This document shows positions 48,401 through 58,394 of a stretch of 64,000 nucleotides of DNA, piece after piece; the stretch's first letter is position 1, and the number at the start of each line of letters is the position of its first letter. The notes under the pieces were generated by a model. It had not been told where the DNA came from and did no database searches. It worked only from the letters and a program-made list of their open reading frames with translations. The stretch lies in NCBI GenBank assembly GCA_022376925.1, contig JAIOJX010000030.1, positions 171,177,298 through 171,241,297 of the forward strand, read 5' to 3'. This stretch comes from Tragulus kanchil (Eukaryota; Chordata; Mammalia; Artiodactyla; Tragulidae). Both the position numbers and the translations under genes were made by a program.

Positions 48401-48819
48401 GGGTTGTGTAGGGAAACAGAATCAATTTTGTGTGTGTATGTCTGTGGAGAGGGAGGGAAAGAGAGAGAGAAAGAGATGCATTTTAAGGCACTGGCTCATG
48501 TGACTGGAAACTGGCAAGTCCACGTTCTGCAGGGTGGGCTGGCAGCCTGGAGCTGAAGGGATGAGTGGATGTTGCAGCCTCAAGTCTGGAGGCAGAATTC
48601 CCTCTTCCCCATGGGAGCTCAGTCTGTCTTCTCTTAACCCTTTCAGCTGATTGGATCCCCAACCCTGTTGTGGAAGGCAGTCTGCTTTTCTCAGTGTCTG
48701 CTGATTTAAATGTTATTTTCATCTAAGAATTACCTTCCCCATGACATCGAGGCTGGTGTTGGACCACAAATTGGGGTCTTGGGTCCTCAGCTGCTTTACG
48801 GTGTAAAATTAACCATCAA
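48401..48819. mobile_element. old mammalian interspersed repeat, family not assigned
   Basis: The left edge (gggttgtgtagggaaacaga, atcaat), the centre (gcactggctcatgtgactgg), the segment ttcagctgattggatcccca and the right end (aaaattaaccatcaac) occur in the order of a common decayed mammalian element. A GA-rich stretch lies at 48450-48478. I am not sure of its class. Confidence 0.5.
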
Positions 48820-49749
48820 CCAGAACCCTCACCCAGAGCCCTGATGCTTCCACTTCCTGCGTTGTCTCTAGAGCTTCTGTGCATCCCTGGGGTGAGAGGA
48901 GGGGATGATATGAATAGATTATCTGCCGCTGTGAGGTGGGGGCTCAAAGGAAAAGTTCGATCTGGCTTTTGGAGAGATAGTCATTTGTCTGAAACACCGG
49001 GTTCATGAACTGACATCCGTGTTTTGCCAGTGGTTCCAGTGTCTGTGCCTGGCAGGTCCCTTTGTGACCTTCCCTCTTCTAGACATGCTGACCGACCCCT
49101 GTGTCTCTGTTTCTCAGACCCTGCACACCCTGCTTTCCTTGAAACTCCGTCTCCCAGAGCTCCCAGTGCTCCCAGTGTTGGGACTGGGTTCCCCTTACCT
49201 TCAGTGGTGATGTACTTGTTAAGGCTCCTTTCCTTGGCTCCCTTTCCTTTCTCTCTTGGCATCAACTCCCTAGTAAATTGCATTCCTCCAGTCCTTTTCT
49301 CACAAGCTGCTCTTAGGAAGCTAAGACCGAAATGCTGTCCCTCCCACGAGCCTTTTTCCTTTAATCACATTATAGGTGCTTGACGAACAGTCACCTTGAG
49401 AGACTTCAGTCGGACATGTAGAGGATTATGTGGCTCAGGTTATGAAAAAGATGGATTTCACAGGCTGTGTATCTGTCGAGACCAGTGTTCACCTTGTCTT
49501 TCTTACTTGCCCTATTGACAATGAGACGCCATTGCTAATGTTCAAGCTCGAGAGTTCACTGACCATTAGTTCTGTCTACCATCGTCAAACCCATGCCCAC
49601 TTCTCTCTAGTACACGAGGCGAGTCTTTAAGCTCTGTACATACTTAAAGTGGGTAGTAACTATCCACTGCATACATTTAATTCCTTTTTAGCATTTTTAA
49701 AGTAAATTACAAATACCCAAACACTCTATATATCTCTTCCCCTTTTCAC
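48820..49749. other. single-copy non-coding DNA
   Basis: The GC-richer part at 49000-49300 carries overlapping frames of up to 119 codons on both strands, without recognisable domains. The stretch gtctctgtttctcagaccctg near 49101-49121 looks superficially like a splice acceptor, but there is no supporting exon. Confidence 0.45.
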
Positions 49750-50185
49750 TTTGTTGATTCAAGAAATATTTGTTTATTGAGTGTTGTAGAAGCTGGGGAT
49801 CCAGCAGCAAATCAAACACGTGAATCCTTTCCTGAGTAGAAGAGCACACTAAAGAGAGGGCATTCAGACACAGGCCTAAAGGAGGCCTCAGGGCAGACGT
49901 GCACAGATAGGGGAGAAACTGCCAACAGGGGAAACAGCCAGTGCAAAGGGCCTGCGAGTGCTCTCTGTCTCTCTGTCTGTCTCTCTCTCTCGATGTGTCC
50001 AGAAAGCAGAAGGCAGAGGAGGGGTAGCAGGTGAGGTCTGAGAGCTGAGGAGTGGGTAGGTAGCAGGTCAGGTTAGGGCAGTCTGATGATTTTGCCTTTT
50101 ATTCTCTTTGTGATGTGAAGCCATTAGGATCTTTTGACCGAAGCAGTGTGGTAATCTGTCATATGCTTTCGAAGGATCACCCTGC
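49750..50185 (+). mobile_element. old mammalian repeat (L2/MER-like), family not assigned
   Basis: It begins gaaatatttgtttattgagt, ggggatccagcagcaaatca, continues cagccagtgcaaagggcct and ends gaaggatcaccctgcctgcc. This order occurs in many mammalian loci. A (CT)-rich tract (49961-49991) sits in its middle. Confidence 0.5.
49961..49991 (+). repeat. CT/GTCT-rich microsatellite
   Basis: ctctctgtct repeats give way to a pure CT run at 49981-49991. Confidence 0.85.
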
Positions 50186-51109
50186 CTGCCGTGTGCGAGG
50201 TGGGAGAAAGGGCAGAGACACAAACCGAGCCGCCTTTGGCATGATTACAAGTGTAGTAATTGGTTATTAATCTGTGACACCATTTAGGTACCAAACCAAC
50301 TTTAGAAAAATAAGCTGATAGATCCTTCCCCTGGGGGAGGAATATACCACCCTGGTATTTCATATAATTCTTCCTCAACCAGAAAGGAACGAAATTGCAC
50401 AGTGGCAGCTGAAGAACATTGTTAACCAAATAACAAAACAATTTCAATTTAGAGAGTGGAAGCTCCAGCCAAGGAGGAGAGGCTCTCATGGGAATTTCCT
50501 TGGAAGCCAAGACTGGCTGCTCTGCTTTTGCTCAGAGTCCTCCTGGGTTTCCTGGGAAATGGGAGTTAATGTTTGCTGACAGCCTCTGGAAAAGGAAGGA
50601 TTCCAAGATAGCAATCTAGGGACCTGGGTCTCCATGTGGCTATGTCACAGCCCAGTTGGGTGACCTTGGGGTCCATCATGCAGCAGCTCTGGCCTCTGGT
50701 CTGTAGGTATATAGGACTTGGGGGTGGTATGGCCCCTCTGCCCCATTTCAGCAGTGTGTTGGGGGGCCTCCTGAAACTCTACATCTGAAAGGGACTTGTA
50801 TCTGAGAAGCATCCTCTGATGCAGGGCATCCTTGTTAGCTTTGCCCCAAATGCTAAAGGAATAAGGCACGTCATGGGAAGGGGACGTAACGGACTGACAA
50901 ATGGAGACAGTGAAGCGCTAGCTGTTGTAACCTTTTTTTATCCAGAGACAGCAAACATGGTCCTCTTATCAAGATTCAGGAATGTCACATAGTACACATC
51001 GATCTTCATATAAAAGACATCACATGCAGCGCCTCAGGGGCAGTTAGTGTCATGTGCGCAGTTGCGTGGAGCAAGTGGTGTAGACTCTAAGCTGGACGGG
51101 TCTCTCCAG
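50186..51109. other. single-copy non-coding DNA
   Basis: No recognised element. The 128-codon minus-strand frame at 50124-50510 begins in the preceding repeat and shows no domain. Confidence 0.5.
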
Positions 51110-51670
51110 CAGCACCAGTTGCAGTGGTGGGTCTGGAAGAGACTGGAAGTGAGCTGGTAGGAGGGAGCTATGGTGGACTAGAAGAGAGGGCACTCAGGCA
51201 AGGGGCGAGTGGATGCAATAGTGCCTGAGTCACTTTACAGGCCACATCGTCGCCATAGCAGTGGAGCGTGTTCAGAGGTGTGGGTGTACTCATAATGGAG
51301 GTTCAGCGCAGCTGCTGCAGTCCCTTGATGGGCATGTAGCCCCATGAGCTGCTTGAGAGGTGCCTGCAGGGCAGGTGGAGAGTTCCCCTAAGCTGCAAAG
51401 AGCTCCTGGGCTCCATTGCCTGCAGTCTGCCGCTCTGCCTGCAGGTGTCGCTTTCCAGCAGCAGGAGAACCTGCTTTGTCTTCCAGTGGGAAACTGGATA
51501 TGCTCTTAGGAACAGCCTTTAGCAAGAGGGACCCCACCCAGGGTAAGTGCTCAGTCTCCCCAGTCTCTGGTGACATAATTCCAAAGTGTGTTCCCTGCGG
51601 TTTCTTGGAGGATCCACGGCAGGGCTGAGCTCTGGTTGCCCACAGTGGTCACTTGCCCATTCACACACCT

Positions 51671-52195
51671 GGTATTAATTACTTGGGATTGCTGTGAAAA
51701 AGAACTGTAGCCTGGGAGACTTACATAGCACATGTATATTGTCTGTGGACGGTATCACAGATGCAATGAACATGAACTTGGACAAACTTCGAGAGATGGT
51801 GAGGGACAGGGAGCCCTGGCCTGCTATAGTCCACGGTTTGCAAAGAGTCTGACACAACTGGCTGACTGAACAACAGCAAGAATATTGCCTTGTGTAGAGG
51901 GCTGCAGGCTGGAAGTGCAAGAGCAAGGGGTCAGCAGAGTTGGTTCCTTCTGAGGCTTCTCTCTCTGGTCCTCTCCTGTGTCTTCACATGACTTTCTCTT
52001 TGTGTCCAAATGGTCTCTTCTTACAAGGATACCAGTTGTACTGGATCAGAGCCCAACCATACGACCTCATTTTACCTTCATCACCCCTTGAAAAACCCTA
52101 TTGCCAATGGCAGACACTTTCTGAAGTACTGGGGTTAGGACTCCATCATATGAATTCTGGTGGTGCTGGGGGGGAACATAGTCCATCCCATAACA
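51671..52195 (+). mobile_element. old mammalian repeat interrupted by a BovB-derived SINE end; copy at 52769-53293
   Basis: tattaattacttgggattgc, then ggctgcaggctggaagtgc, gcagagttggttccttctga, gtgtcttcacatgactttc and ccatcatatgaattctgg follow the order of a common old element whose family I do not assign. The SINE segment 51751-51878 lies inside it. Confidence 0.55.
51751..51878 (+). mobile_element. BovB-derived SINE 3' part (Bov-A2 class); copy at 52849-52976
   Basis: ggtatcacagatgcaatgaa, gagatggtgagggacaggga, agccctggcctgct and caaagagtctgacacaactg, then ctgactgaacaacagcaag, are the 3' part of the ruminant SINE/BovB family in plus orientation. The tRNA-like head is absent. Confidence 0.87.
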
Positions 52196-53235
52196 CACCC
52201 GATCTTGGCATCTTTCTCTTGCCTGTCTGTCTCCCATTCCCTCCAAATCCTCTCCCCAATATTACCAGTTATGGCCAAGTCCTTGTTTTTGGGTCTCCAG
52301 CACCCGTTGCAGTGGTGGGTCTGGAAGAGACTGGAGTGACTGTCGCCATGGGCGGGGTGGAGCGTGTTAAAGAGGTGTGGGTGTAACTCATAATGGAGGT
52401 TCAGCGCAGCTGCTGCAGTCCCTTGATGGGCATGTAGCCCCATGAGCTGCTTGAGAGGTGCCTGCAGGGCAGGTGGAGAGTTCCCCTAAGCTGCAAAGAG
52501 CTCCTGGGCTCCATTGCCTGCAGTCTGCCGCTCTGCCTGCAGGTGTCGCTTTCCAGCAGCAGGAGAACCTGCTTTGTCTTCCAGTGGGAAACTGGATATG
52601 CTCTTAGGAACAGCCTTTAGCAAGAGGGACCCCACCCAGGGTAAGTGCTCAGTCTCCCCAGTCTCTGGTGACATAATTCCAAAGTGTGTTCCCTGCGGTT
52701 TCTTGGAGGATCCACGGCAGGGCTGAGCTCTGGTTGCCCACAGTGGTCACTTGCCCATTCACACACCTGGTATTAATTACTTGGGATTGCTGTGAAAAAG
52801 AACTGTAGCCTGGGAGACTTACATAGCACATGTATATTGTCTGTGGACGGTATCACAGATGCAATGAACATGAACTTGGACAAACTTCGAGAGATGGTGA
52901 GGGACAGGGAGCCCTGGCCTGCTATAGTCCACGGTTTGCAAAGAGTCTGACACAACTGGCTGACTGAACAACAGCAAGAATATTGCCTTGTGTAGAGGGC
53001 TGCAGGCTGGAAGTGCAAGAGCAAGGGGTCAGCAGAGTTGGTTCCTTCTGAGGCTTCTCTCTCTGGTCCTCTCCTGTGTCTTCACATGACTTTCTCTTTG
53101 TGTCCAAATGGTCTCTTCTTACAAGGATACCAGTTGTACTGGATCAGAGCCCAACCATACGACCTCATTTTACCTTCATCACCCCTTGAAAAACCCTATT
53201 GCCAATGGCAGACACTTTCTGAAGTACTGGGGTTA

Positions 53236-55517
53236 GGACTCCATCATATGAATTCTGGTGGTGCTGGGGGGGAACATAGTCCATCCCATAACACACCCGA
53301 TCTTGGCATCTTTCTCTTGCCTGTCTGTCTCCCATTCCCTCCAAATCCTCTCCCCAATATTACCAGTTATGGCCAAGTCCTTGTTTTTGGGTCTGCTTTG
53401 GGGAACCTAAGCCAAGAAAATAGGAAGTGATTAAAACCTGGGAATAACCAGAAAGTGCAAATCTACCTAGAAGCATTTACTTTTGTTTCAGAAAAATAGC
53501 AAATAAACAAAAAGCTCTATGTGGACCCAGAAAAACACTGCCACAGCCCCAGTCTCATCTGATCGTCTTAGTGTAATATCTGGGCCAGATACTTTACAAG
53601 TTCAGCTGTTATTATATATGATGTGTGTGTGTGTGTGTGTGTGTGTGTGCCATGTGCGTGTATATGGAGGCTGTGCCCTCGAATGTAGAAAATATGCATA
53701 CTTTAAAATAATACAAAAGGGAAATGTTACTTGTGATTTAATTCAGCATACTGAAGCTTTAAGGAGGCTCTTACATGTTAGTCTGGGAACATGACCCATT
53801 GTTTCAGTAATGGGCCTAGCTGAGCTCTTCTCAGGCTGATCAGAGTTTATGCTTGGGAATTGTTCCACTCCTTAGGAAGGACTGTGAGTGACATCGCCTG
53901 GTTCAGCAGAGCTTCGCAGAGTGTGTTGCTGGCTTTTCCCACTAGAGGGCAATGCAACTATAGGAACAAGAGAAAAGTGTGTCTTTTGGCCCGAAACTAC
54001 TGATGTGGGAAGCTTGCTGCAGGGAGATTGCATTTCCAGTTGAGATCACACACACCCCTTTTGTGCGAGTTACACTCCTCCCAGCCGTGTGCAGGATGCT
54101 GTGGCAGAGGACTGGGCTCATAACCGAGACAACGGGCAGGTTACAGAATTGGTGACAAGTCTTCTTTCTTCACACCATCTCCTGCCTCAGTATGAACTGG
54201 CCTCTGTAAGATGGAAGTGGGGCTGGAGAGCAGGGCTGAGGATCAGAGTGCTTTGTCTGTGACTTTCTTGGCACCTCAATTTAAAGCAAGTTGTTGACGT
54301 CTGATATCTTCCTGTTTCCTAATCTGTAAATCACAGAAGTTTTGATAAATAAAATGTTGCAAGATTTTGTAAATTTTAAGGGACTCCATCATGAATTCTG
54401 GTGGTGCTGGGGGAACATAGTCCTTACACCCGATCTTGGCATCTTTCTCTTGCCTGTCTGTCTCCCATTCTCCAAATCCTCTCCCCAATATTACCAGTTA
54501 TGGCCAAGTCCTTGTTTTTGGGTCTGCTTTGGGGAACCTAAGCCAAGAAAATAGGAAGTGATTAAAACCTGGGAATAACCAGAAAGTGCAAATCTACCTA
54601 GAAGCATTTACTTTTGTTTCAGAAAAATAGCAAATAAACAAAAAGCTCTATGTGGACCCAGAAAAACACTGCCACAGCCCCAGTCTCATCTGATCGTCTT
54701 AGTGTAATATCTGGGCCAGATACTTTACAAGTTCAGCTGTTATTATATATGATGTGTGTGTGTGTGTGTGTGTGTGTGTGCCATGTGCGTGTATATGGAG
54801 GCTGTGCCCTCGAATGTAGAAAATATGCATACTTTAAAATAATACAAAAGGGAAATGTTACTTGTGATTTAATTCAGCATACTGAAGCTTTAAGGAGGCT
54901 CTTACATGTTAGTCTGGGAACATGACCCATTGTTTCAGTAATGGGCCTAGCTGAGCTCTTCTCAGGCTGATCAGAGTTTATGCTTGGGAATTGTTCCACT
55001 CCTTAGGAAGGACTGTGAGTGACATCGCCTGGTTCAGCAGAGCTTCGCAGAGTGTGTTGCTGGCTTTTCCCACTAGAGGGCAATGCAACTATAGGAACAA
55101 GAGAAAAGTGTGTCTTTTGGCCCGAAACTACTGATGTGGGAAGCTTGCTGCAGGGAGATTGCATTTCCAGTTGAGATCACACACACCCCTTTTGTGCGAG
55201 TTACACTCCTCCCAGCCGTGTGCAGGATGCTGTGGCAGAGGACTGGGCTCATAACCGAGACAACGGGCAGGTTACAGAATTGGTGACAAGTCTTCTTTCT
55301 TCACACCATCTCCTGCCTCAGTATGAACTGGCCTCTGTAAGATGGAAGTGGGGCTGGAGAGCAGGGCTGAGGATCAGAGTGCTTTGTCTGTGACTTTCTT
55401 GGCACCTCCAATTTAAAGCAAGTTGTTGACGTCTGATATCTTCCTGTTTCCTAATCTGTAAATCACAGAAGTTTTGATAAATAAAATGTTGCAAGATTTT
55501 GTAAATTTTAAGGGACT
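53236..55517 (+). repeat. tandem pair 16 (about 1.13 kb x 2), shingled with pair 15
   Basis: Copy A is 53236 to about 54385 and copy B is 54380-55517, offset 1131, sharing the bases ggact at the join. The first 95 bases of B are damaged: atcatatgaattc is atcatgaattc, a catcccataaca segment is shortened, and cattccctccaaatcc is cattctccaaatcc. The first 159 bp also occur at 52138-52296, so they are triple. Confidence 0.96.
53622..53649 (+). repeat. (TG)14 microsatellite; copy at 54753-54780
   Basis: Fourteen TG units, identical length in both copies of pair 16. Confidence 0.95.
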
Positions 55518-55562
55518 AGCAACCTTGGGGAGGAAAGATTATTATCAAGGCTAACCTAAAAG

Positions 55563-55592
55563 TTACAACAAATGTTAGGTTATTTGTTGTAA
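55563..55592 (+). repeat. 11-bp perfect inverted repeat, 8-nt loop
   Basis: ttacaacaaat (55563-55573) and atttgttgtaa (55582-55592) are exact reverse complements around gttaggtt. A competing pairing exists between taacctaa (55552-55559) and ttaggtta in the loop region, so two alternative stems are possible. Confidence 0.85.
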
Positions 55593-55593
55593 A

Positions 55594-55993
55594 AACCTTC
55601 CATGAGTGGTATACTTCCTAAAATTCTACTTGGATTGAATTGCTGCTTTAATGAGCACATTCCCCTGGGATGGCACACATACAGTAAACAGTTCTCATCA
55701 ATATTTGATGTGTTAGCTTTGGGGATTGGTGCCTCTGGCTGAGAGCAAGAGCTACGACATCTTAATTTGGGGCAAAGTAAGGACATTTTAATAAGGGCCA
55801 GTGATTCTCTGCTGGGATCGAGTATCAGACGCTGTTCTATAGAGTAAATTGTGCCTGCAGAGAGAAAGAAGACAAGGCTGAACCAGAAGCAGAGGTCCAG
55901 CCTCACAAGTTTGCTACAAAAGAGCTGGATCTTAGAAAATTTCATTTACTTTCTGAATTGTTAAGTCCCTGCTGCATAACAAATATTTGAGAT
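55594..55993. other. single-copy non-coding DNA
   Basis: A 121-codon minus-strand frame covers most of it but has no recognised domain. Confidence 0.5.
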
Positions 55994-56440
55994 TGTCAAC
56001 CGAAAAAGATGAACAACTTGAGAGTTGTGAGTTATGTTTTATTTGGAGCATGATTAGGACTGTGGTCTGGGAGGCAGCCCCCCAGATAGCTCGGAGAGAC
56101 TGCTCCAAAAAGGCACTGGGCAGATCAGTATTTAAGGATTTTGGTGAAGGGGGAATTCCATATCATTAAACAGTCATTTTACAAAGGGTTTTCAGTTAGT
56201 CACGAGAATCTGATGTCACCATGAAGAGATTTAGTGCTCTTCTAAATATGAGGAAATGGAAGGATTGAGATCATAAAATCTGTTCCTGAAAGCATCCACC
56301 TATCTAAAGCCCTGCCCCACCAGATTCCCCAGAGCACAGAGTGCCTCTACCCGACCCTGAACAACCTCAGGGGGTGTTGAAGGTCGGCAGCTGTCACAGC
56401 ACAGAGGTCAGTCTCCAGAGAGGCAGACGGCACATACCCT
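55994..56440 (-). mobile_element. probable solo LTR of an endogenous retrovirus, reverse orientation
   Basis: Read on the minus strand, the part nearest 55994 has the look of an LTR R-U5: agctatctggggggctgcct, then a polyadenylation signal (aataaaa, plus-strand 56037-56043), then actcacaactctcaagttgt, ending in ...ca at 55994. The far edge near 56440 is uncertain. No gag, pol or env remnants were seen next to it, so this would be a solo LTR. I do not assign a family. Confidence 0.5.
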
Positions 56441-56844
56441 TGTTCAGTTACTTAATCAGTGTAATTGGTAAATGACAATATGAAGTTATCAAGATCATGT
56501 CTCTATGGTAGCAAATTTACCATTACTGCAATAGTAAAGTGTTTACTGAGCATACCTTATTGCCCTGTTAAGAAACCAGAGAAGGAAAAGTACAGGTTTC
56601 TGGACTAGTTGAGTAGATGGCGGGATAAGCAGTCCCATGTGATCTGTGCTGAGATTGCACTTCAACCCCATAAACGCAAGAATGGATTCTTTTTCTTTAC
56701 TTCTATACACTCATTGTTTGACACATGGTAAATGCTAGACACATAAGTGAATGGATAAATAAATGGATGAAACCATCTTACTATACCTTCTTAAAGTGTG
56801 TTTCTTTGCCCACTTCCATCAGGGTCACCTGATCCTTTTAAATA

Positions 56845-57065
56845 AGCCTTTACTATGTAGAAGACATTGTTTTAGTTACTTTTCATGTGTTAATTCACTT
56901 AGTCTTAGCCCTGTGAGATAGGTACCCTTGTTACTGTCACCTTTCAGATGAGGGAACTAAGGTTCACAGTTGCTAAATTGCTAATCCAAGGTCACACAGC
57001 TAGTACTTAGCAGAGATGAGATTTGAACTCACACAGTTCAGCCCTAGAGTCAGTACTCAAAATCA
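56845..57065 (-). mobile_element. MIR element, reverse
   Basis: cagatgagggaactaaggtt followed by ccaaggtcacacagctagta and gagatttgaactcacacag is a clear reversed MIR core. Confidence 0.85.
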
Positions 57066-57150
57066 CTTGATTGTTTAGTTTCCCTTTACCTAAACAGAGT
57101 GAGATACATCACTGTGTGCTGGTAAGAAAGAGTTAACAACTTACATTTTT

Positions 57151-57422
57151 TTTTTTTTTTGGCCACTTCTATTGGTCTTTCATTTATCTGTTTTCATCCA
57201 TCTTTGTTATTTGGCCCATGTGGGCCTCCCATCACAGTGGCCTCTCTCGCTGCAGTGCACTGGCTCTGGGCACATGCACTCCAGAGCTCCAACTAGGTAG
57301 TTTGGACACTTTGGTCCAGCTGCTCCACGGCACGTGGGGTCTTCCCAGTCCAGGGATCGAACCGGCGCCCTTTGCACTGCAAGGTGGTGTCCTTACCCAC
57401 TGGACTATCAGGGATGCCCCAG
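57151..57422 (-). mobile_element. tRNA-derived SINE (CHR-like, long tail) with 14-bp target-site duplication
   Basis: The poly-T is followed by ggccacttctattggtcttt, tgggcctcccatcacag and cactgcaaggtggtgtcc, ending ggactatcagggatgcccc. The duplication caacttacattttt is at 57137-57150 and 57423-57436. Confidence 0.93.
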
Positions 57423-57551
57423 CAACTTACATTTTTAAGTGAACAAAATAGAACACAAGATACTGGCCAATGTATTTATACCACCTATATCCAGTGAAAA
57501 AGAGTTTCAGAGATTTAACATGGACAAACTCTCTTAAGAAGCAGAGAGAAG

Positions 57552-57850
57552 GGCTTCCCTGGTGGTCCAGTGGGTTAGGACACCAACTTGCAGTGCAAGG
57601 GGCATCAGTTTGATCCCTGGCCTGGAAAGATCCCACGTGCCTTGGCTGAACCGATGTGTCCAGCTACCTAGTTGGAGCTTTGGAGCCCATGCACCCAGAG
57701 CCGGTGCACTGCAGTGAGAGAGGCCACTGCGATGGGAGGCCCACACAGGCCAAAGAACAAAGATGGATGAAAATGAATAAATGAAAGACCAGTAGAAGTG
57801 ACCAAAAAAAAAAAAATATATATATATATTTATTAAAAAAAAAAAAAAGA
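57552..57850 (+). mobile_element. tRNA-derived SINE (CHR-like, long tail) with 15-bp target-site duplication
   Basis: It begins ggcttccctggtggtccag and contains cttgcagtgcaaggggcatc, gatgggaggcccacacaggc and gaaagaccagtagaagtgac, ending in an A/TA-rich tail. The duplication agaagcagagagaag (57537-57551) and agaaacagagagaag (57851-57865) has one mismatch. It faces the SINE at 57151-57422 with about 130 bp between. Confidence 0.92.
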
Positions 57851-57865
57851 AGAAACAGAGAGAAG

Positions 57866-58394
57866 ATGCTAGCGCTCATGTGTCAACTTGGAGAGCAGTG
57901 TTTGAGAAATGGTTGTCAGGAGTGGGAGGGGACATGCATTTTTGTTCTGTGATCTTTGGTTGTGGCTCCAAACACTTATATTTTCTTTAAAAATTTGGCC
58001 TCTCTAATAGGTACCTTTAATTTATGTATGTTTGTTCATTGATTGTGCACAATGCTACTGCCATTGCATGTATTAATCATTACTAAAGCTTGTTTCTCTG
58101 TCAAAGGAAAAGATAGGTAACAGTCATGCCGTGAACGTTTCTTTCCCGAATTCCTCTTGGCAGCGCATGTACCCTACTTCAGAAATATTTTCAACAAGCA
58201 TATTGTTGATGATTCTCCAACACCTACCCTTTGGTGGACCCTGAGACCCAGCCCCAACCCTCTGAATGAGAACCTGTGAGAGCTGTTCCTGGATAATGCA
58301 TGGTTAACAAAGACTAGGTGATTCTTCTATATTCTCTTGTTTGAGAATCATTATCCTGGTTACGGGCTACAGAGTTAACGCTCTGAGAAGACCT
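57866..58394. other. single-copy non-coding DNA
   Basis: No recognised element. Confidence 0.5.

Larger units (their letters stand above)
51110..53394 (+). repeat. tandem pair 15 (about 1.1-1.2 kb x 2), second copy with a 90-bp gap
   Basis: Copy A is 51110-52296 and copy B is 52297-53394. The offset is 1188 at the left edge (gttgcagtggtgggtctgg at 51118 and 52306) but 1098 beyond about 51260, so B lacks 90 bp net between roughly 51142 and 51250. B's neighbouring text is also altered there. The rest is nearly identical, including several frames of 60 to 83 codons on both strands. Confidence 0.94.

Noticed and set aside
49019..49383. Possible exon with a pyrimidine tract and ag near 49101-49121
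   Set aside because: Frames on both strands are open over the same stretch, and no conserved protein is recognisable.
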